A stretch of 64,000 nucleotides of DNA from Tipula vernalis (taxonomy: Eukaryota > Arthropoda > Insecta > Diptera > Tipulidae), in contig OY282558.1 in assembly GCA_958295665.1 (NCBI GenBank), forward strand, positions 356,197,053 through 356,261,052. Direction: 5' to 3'. Position 1 is the stretch's first letter; each line of letters starts with the position of its first letter. Position numbers and translations under genes: made by a program. The notes beneath the pieces were generated by a model. It ran no database searches. It saw only the letters and a list, made by a program, of their open reading frames with translations, and had not been told where the DNA came from. Positions 58,404 through 64,000 of the stretch are shown here, in pieces.

Positions 58404-58821
58404 ATGTTGATAGCTTTCTATGATTCCAAGGGTATTGTTTACAAGGAATTTGTTCCAGAAGGTGAAACTGTCAATGGAGAATACTATTTACAAGTTTTAC
58501 ATCGTGTGTGGTCGATAGTTGTTCGTGTTAGACTCGAATAACCAGCAGGAAAACAACTGTTTTTATTACATGATAATACACCACCTCACAAGACCAAAAA
58601 AGTCAACGAATTTTTGATGAAAAAACAGATTTGTGTCATCGACGACCCTCCGTATTCGCCTGATCTATCACCGTGCGACTATTTTCTATTCTCAAAACTG
58701 AAAACTGCCATGAAAGGGGCTTTTTCAATGACGTTTCAGCCATTTAAGAAGCCGTGACCCAGGTGCTATGGTTGATCGTTCCAAACGTTGTATTAAGTTA
58801 AATGGATCCTATTTTGAATAA
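58404..58821 (+). pseudogene. mariner transposase, C-terminal half
   Basis: MLIAFYDSKGIVYKEFVPEG opens the trace in the middle of the catalytic domain, just after the expected first Asp. LFLLHDNTPPHKTKKVNEFL holds the second catalytic Asp, and PPYSPDLSPCDYFLFSKLK the third (DD34D spacing of mariner). The frame has a TAA at 58548-58550 and a frameshift near 58730; the last residues (SKRCIKLNGSYFE) end at about 58821. The N-terminal DNA-binding half is absent. I saw no TIR. Confidence 0.9.
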
Positions 58822-59011
58822 ATATTACCTTCGAAACATAATATCATGCTTGTTTTATTCTATAACTAAAAAGTTAGGTTATTTTTAGATCAAACGGTGC
58901 TCATCAAAAGAACTATCCATACAATTATCATGTAAAATCATATTACAGGTTAAGGGTAAAGTTTTTCAGGGAGCGTGTACGAGTATAACGGAAAATAAAT
59001 AAAATTTGACC

Positions 59012-59151
59012 AGGGGTGCTATTCTTGAACCATTACGAAAATTTTCGTATTGCGAGTTAGTGTAAAAGTATTACGAAAACTAGGATTTTTGTAATACTTT
59101 TACACTAATTCGCAATACAAAAATTTTCGTAATGGTTCAAGAATAGCGCCC
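59012..59151. mobile_element. 140-bp palindromic MITE
   Basis: Almost the whole element is an inverted repeat: arms about 59012-59079 and 59086-59151 pair with about four mismatches around a short centre. If the ends are taken as GGTGCTATTC (59014) and its inverse GAATAGCGCC (to 59149), the flanks are CCAGG on both sides, an exact 5-base duplication. The terminus resembles those at 20565 and 25331. Confidence 0.8.
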
Positions 59152-59918
59152 CAGGAACTTCTTTATAATCTAATAAAATTCAACTGACTATTAATCTTCT
59201 GTTTACATGCCTATGAAGTTTATACTATATTTTACTAAAATTGTTTTAGTATGATTTTAGTAAATTGTTCACTTGGGCACACAACGGGATGAATATTTTA
59301 CTAAAACAGTACTAAACTCAAAAATATTGCTACTCAAATAATGACATTTAGGGGAATTAATTTGGTCAGGTTCCATTCAAAATTATTGTGAACTAGTAAG
59401 ACTAAAATTTAAAATTAGTTTTTTATTTAAAAAATGTTTACTGATAACCTGCCTAATAACACATTTGCAAAAAATTAGGAAGTTCTATTGGACTTTGTCT
59501 ACCCTTACTATTAAAAACTAAAAATCTCAATTTACTACTAAGGCCGAAATATAAAATTAAATGTTTAATTAAGATATAGATATTTTCTGTTTCGCTTTAA
59601 TTTTTAAACCAACATTTTACGGTTTTGAAACCGTGAATCATATTGCGGTTAACAATTGTTTGTCAAGTATAGCTTAACCGATAGTTATCGTGTGATTTTG
59701 GGCAAGTCAAATTTATTTAATTAACATTTAATTTTATATATCGGTCATAGTAGTTAATCAATACATTTCAATATCATCAATACAGTTTTGTAAGAAACCA
59801 AATATACAATTAAATTGAATTAAATTGTTTATGTAAATTAACTAAATGCAGGTAGAAAACACCACACCAATCTATCGAATTACGTGTAGTTTATTTTTAA
59901 CATAGCGGTTTTTAGGTA

Positions 59919-59964
59919 TTTTAATTTTATAAGCAATTAACTACTATTGCTTACAAAATTAAAA
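59919..59964. repeat. 19-bp-arm hairpin
   Basis: Left arm 59919-59937 (TTTTAATTTTATAAGCAAT) pairs with 59946-59964 in 18 of 19 bases around an 8-base loop. Confidence 0.8.
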
Positions 59965-62900
59965 TTATTTCATTTATTTCATTCATGAATTTCTAACTTT
60001 TCGTTTTTTACGCAAAATAAAAATAAAAATTAGCTTAACGAAATTTTGATTTAATGTATTTTTATGCAACGAATAAATTCGTTAAGCAGGGAATTGGTGC
60101 AGTTGGTTTTCTAAATTATCAAAATATAATTGACGATTGGAACGGTGATTTTAGACAAAATATTTGTCGGTTAAACGATTTCAAAAAATTTCCACTATAC
60201 CATATTTCAGTCGTTCTGCGAGCGCTGATGCTAATTTTTGGTCGTCGTTACAGCTTTATTTTATTCCGATAGGTAGTGCTTTCTCTAAATATTTTTTATT
60301 GATGAAATATCCCTGAATGTATGAATGTATTTATATTTAGTAAAAATTAGTAAATACTTCATTCACGTCTGCTTATTTTTCTTTTGAAATTTTAATTCGC
60401 CATTTTTGTTTTTCAACTCATTAGCCAATATTTTAAGAGTTTCTTTTTCTTTTCAGGTTAGTTACTCGGCGGGTGAAATTTATTAGTAAGTACCTCGTTT
60501 ATATAGAATACATACTATAAAGTGTAAGAATACTTTATAAAATTAAGATCGTTTTTTACCATTATAAAATGTTCATCAAAAATGGATGTATTTGACAGTG
60601 GAAGTTCGGTATTAAAATAGAAAATTTTTATATAAAACCAAACCAAATTTTACTTCAAGTTTTTCATCATAAACGAGAGCTAGACGTACAAATAATTGGA
60701 TTCTTAAATATTTAACAAAACATTTTCGCAAGCAAAGCATACATCAAACTGTATTCCAATTTTATACCCGTTAATGATATACAATTTGAACAGTGCGGAA
60801 CAAAGCGACTGTAACTTCAAGTAATATTTAGCGAAACGAACATTTATTTTTTTGTAAATTCAAAAAGGAAGCCTAGCAAAAAAATCCAAATAATTGTCTC
60901 TCCTAATTTTTCATTTTGTACAATGTTTGTTGTTGCCGATTTTTTTTTTTTTGTTTGTTGCTGTACATTAGATTAAAATGTAATACTATAGTACAGAAGA
61001 TGTACATAGGGAAAACAAATCTTTTTGAAATTAAATACTACAAAACAGTACGTATATACAAATGTGTGTGGATCGAAATCATTTTTACTTTACATTTTGT
61101 TAAAGTTTCGTGATATATTCATTTGTGGAAATTTGAGTTTCTACATATTTGCTCTATGTATACAGTATATGGTCAAATAGTAACTACTGAGGTGTAATAT
61201 AAATGGGAAGAAATTATCAACCCGTACTAACAAAATGGTAAACAGTAAACTAAAATTGTTTAGCAGAGTGCTGAATCAAAAGCAAACATCAAAATGGGAA
61301 ATCAAATGAAAGCTAAACATTTAATTCATCATGTTAACTATAGGCAAATGTATAATATATACGAATGAACATTATGGCTGGATATAATAAAACTGGGGCT
61401 CATAAATAATGTTCCTTATACCAGATAAGCAGAGCATTAATCACCAGTGAGAGGGATTTAAAAACTAAAATTTGGACGTAAATAAGGCAATCAATGTAAA
61501 GATACACTGGAGAATAATTCGATGGATGTGTATATGTACCAACAGCGTATTTTTTTTTTGCGACTATGAAACTTTTGTATGAGTAGTTTGCGGCATACCT
61601 CACACTACACCATTTTGATATTATTTATTGATATATCAAAATATTGTTATATTAGTTGTAAAAATATATAGAAGTATTTCATCAAACTTTTAACTTGTTT
61701 TCTTGTACTCTCGAAGTAGAGCTTTCCAAATATTCAAATATATATTTCTAATTTAAAAGTAAACTTTTTTCATCTTGTGTTACATTATTCTGTCTATATA
61801 TTGTACATGTTTATGTTATATGTGAAATTCAAAAAGGATAATTTGTAGCTGTATAAAAATCTGTCTGTGTAGTTTTTATATTTTTATATGAGACGAAAAA
61901 AGTTTTCTCTTCATACATAAGTTCCTCATTTTTTCGATAGTTTTGCTAATTTTGAGCAAACTTTTCGATTCATTGAGGAAAACCATTTTTTTTTTTTTTT
62001 TGATAAGTTTTATTTTTACACTGAGTGACTACACGTCATAATTCGTGTTAGGCATACGAAATAACACCGACGAAAGAAATAACCTTCTAACAAAAAAAAA
62101 AAAAATCAAAAATCATAAAGTCAGAATATTAAAATCTATACCTAGAAATCACACAAAAATATTCTAATCACGTAGGGGTTAAAAGGATAGCTCAATCGTT
62201 TGATCGTTCGTTCTTTTCGTTGTTGAATATAATTTCATTCTTCATTTTAATTTTATAGTTTTTGTTGAAATATTTTTTTTTTCCGGATTTTATTATTTAT
62301 TTTACTTTTTCATTATGTACCCGTACATAATACTCCCTGAACCAATTTAAAATGATAAAAAATCCATTTTTATTTTTTTTTCTTGAATTAGTTATTTCGT
62401 ATTTGGGTTAAAAAGTATGTTGCATTATCATACTCAAGAAATCTCAATAGGTTGAGATTATATTTTACCGATTTTTATAAGACGAAAAAAAAAAAAAACT
62501 TAAAAAATAAATGAAATATTAAATCGATATTAATAACTCCTTATCTGTACGAGAATATTTAGTAAAAAGTTCTGGAACTAAAATTTATTTTATGTGAATT
62601 TAAAATTCAAGATTGAAGATAAAATTAAAAGCAGACTATGCTTAAGCAATTTTATGTTGTGATAAGAAAATACCGTTTTTTTTTGGTGGGATTTATACAG
62701 TACTTGAAATGAGCGTTTTTTTAAGATTTTTGGTAAGGCCAAAAAGGTTTCCTGTTTGTATCTTCAAAATTAACCTACTTACCCCATTTTAAGATGTTTC
62801 AACGATTTACGTAAATTGTATTTTAAGTAGTTAGTTATAGTACTAATTTCCATGACTTACGCAACGATCTAGAGAAATCGTACAACCTTCAAGGTATGCG

Positions 62901-63302
62901 ACTATTTATTTCTTTAGAATATTTTTAAAACATTTACGTTTACTGTGAAATTATGGCATCAAGCCTTGTTAATTAAATTCGTCCCACAGTTAAAAATTGT
63001 TCATTATGGGGATTGATTTAAAATTTTCAAGAATTTTACCTAGCTTTAAATTATCAAAAATAGTTTTCCACAGAAATTTATTCATAATTTTGAACCCAAA
63101 TTTAACAAAATAAAATAATCTACTCATTATCGCGTTATCACGAATCCATTGGTCTAACAAACTAGTATTAATTCTCAATGTTTGCTTAAGGGCTCACACT
63201 ATGAACCAGAAATGGTTTCGTTTTCAGCAACGAAATTCGCCGATATTTCCATTGGTGCAGTTAAAATTTTTCTAAAATAGGTGATATAGTTTTGACTGAT
63301 TG
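59965..63302. other. Non-coding AT-rich DNA, nothing recognised
   Basis: A and T runs (for example 60943, 61552, 61988, 62092) and spurious frames only. Confidence 0.5.
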
Positions 63303-63690
63303 TTTGGAGTGTACGGCCAAGCCTAAGCTTGTATTCCTGCATAGTATATAAGTACCTATAGTACTACCGCCTAAAGTTAATTAAATGCTGAAAATGTTGG
63401 CATGCCCAAATCAAATGATTCTTGTTCATATGCGTCATTATACTCTGGTAATAATTAGTATTATGGGGATGTTTATTCTCTTATTCAACAACGCTCCTTA
63501 CATAATAGTCTAAAGGATTAAAATCCGGGGAGTTAGGTGGCTACATGTACGAGTATTTAGTTATGTGATAATGTATGCCATCATGGCTTTATGTGAAGTT
63601 GCTAAGTCTGTAATGGTTCCTTTGAGAATACCACTAACTTCGCGTTCTAACCACTCGAAACCACTAACACCGATTAGTTTTATCTGACTC
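63303..63690 (-). pseudogene. mariner-type transposase relic (DD37D/maT-like)
   Basis: Reading from the right, a segment around LATSHKAMMAYIIT corresponds to the part after the second catalytic Asp (usually QQDSAPSHKA). PPNSPDFNPLDYYVRSVVE (about 63484-63540) is the third-Asp motif, and NKHPHNTNYY followed by MTHMNKNHLIWAC the C-terminal tail of mariner elements related to maT/mori types. At least one frameshift and a stop after SVVE. Only the last third survives. Confidence 0.7.
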
Positions 63691-64000
63691 CAATTTAAAA
63701 AAAGATAATCACAAGTTCACAGAATGATTTATTATAATTTTATAAAATTTTATTTTATATTTTATTTTGAATTCTCAATTATAAAATTTATAAAAAACAG
63801 ATTAAGTAGCTTAAATCAGACCACTCTTTCAAATTTGGAAATTTGGAAAAACGAGACAATTCTAGGAAATTTTTAAGAAAATTCGGTATCTAGCTTATAG
63901 AGAAACAAGAAATTGTTCCTGTTGCTATTAAATATTTTCTTAAGACAGTTCCAACAATTTCTTCCCGGTTGCTAAAGGTGAATGTCATAGTAATTACATG
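63691..64000. other. Non-coding AT-rich DNA at the window end
   Basis: No open frame or repeat recognised. Confidence 0.5.

Noticed and set aside
59012..59151. hAT MITE on the strength of CAGGGG at the left end
   Set aside because: The right end is CCCCAG, not CCCCTG, and no 8-bp duplication exists; a 5-bp CCAGG duplication fits better.

Overview
This window is AT-rich insect genomic DNA, most likely from a higher fly. I recognise no host gene and no RNA gene. Every protein-like stretch that I can place in a family is a transposable element, almost always degenerate. The mixture points to an insect: a BEL/Pao LTR retrotransposon primed by a tRNA-Tyr-like site, several jockey-type non-LTR elements, and piggyBac, Transib, pogo, mariner and Penelope remnants. 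The species is not determinable by eye.

Layout. 1-2399: a piggyBac element on the minus strand, cut by the window edge and by a long (TA)n tract inside its catalytic region. 2439-9040: a complete BEL/Pao element with near-identical LTRs, a 5-bp target duplication and a tRNA-Tyr-type primer site, but a broken gag-pol. 12.1-13.2 kb: a jockey-type endonuclease/RT relic. 16.4-17.1 kb: a LOA-like ORF1/endonuclease fragment. 20.6-25.3 kb: a possible terminal-inverted-repeat (TIR) element that contains an antisense jockey-type element, which itself carries a MITE. 27.3-28.2 kb: a pogo/CENP-B-type transposase relic with a duplicated helix-turn-helix. 28.9-29.9 kb: a Transib (RAG1-related) transposase relic. 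31.5-32.3 kb: a foldback element whose arms carry a 15-bp minisatellite.

32.5-40.1 kb: a CAT-rich satellite tract apparently split by a 6.7-kb segment with 16-bp perfect inverted ends. That segment holds a second jockey-type element and a small exon-like coding piece. 48.8-53.0 kb: a third jockey-type element interrupted by two non-coding insertions. 54.3-57.9 kb: a diverged repeat region and a Penelope RT relic. 58.4-58.8 kb: a mariner relic, followed by a 140-bp palindromic MITE. 63.3-63.7 kb: a second mariner-type relic on the minus strand.

The genes do not form a pathway. They record nested insertions. No element here looks able to move by itself, although the BEL copy must be recent. 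The items most worth a second look are the TIR/MITE family with 5-bp duplications, the minisatellite foldback element, the split satellite, the exon-like piece at 36.9-37.1 kb, and the Transib remnant with a CACAGTG end nearby. I found no convincing previously undescribed functional system.
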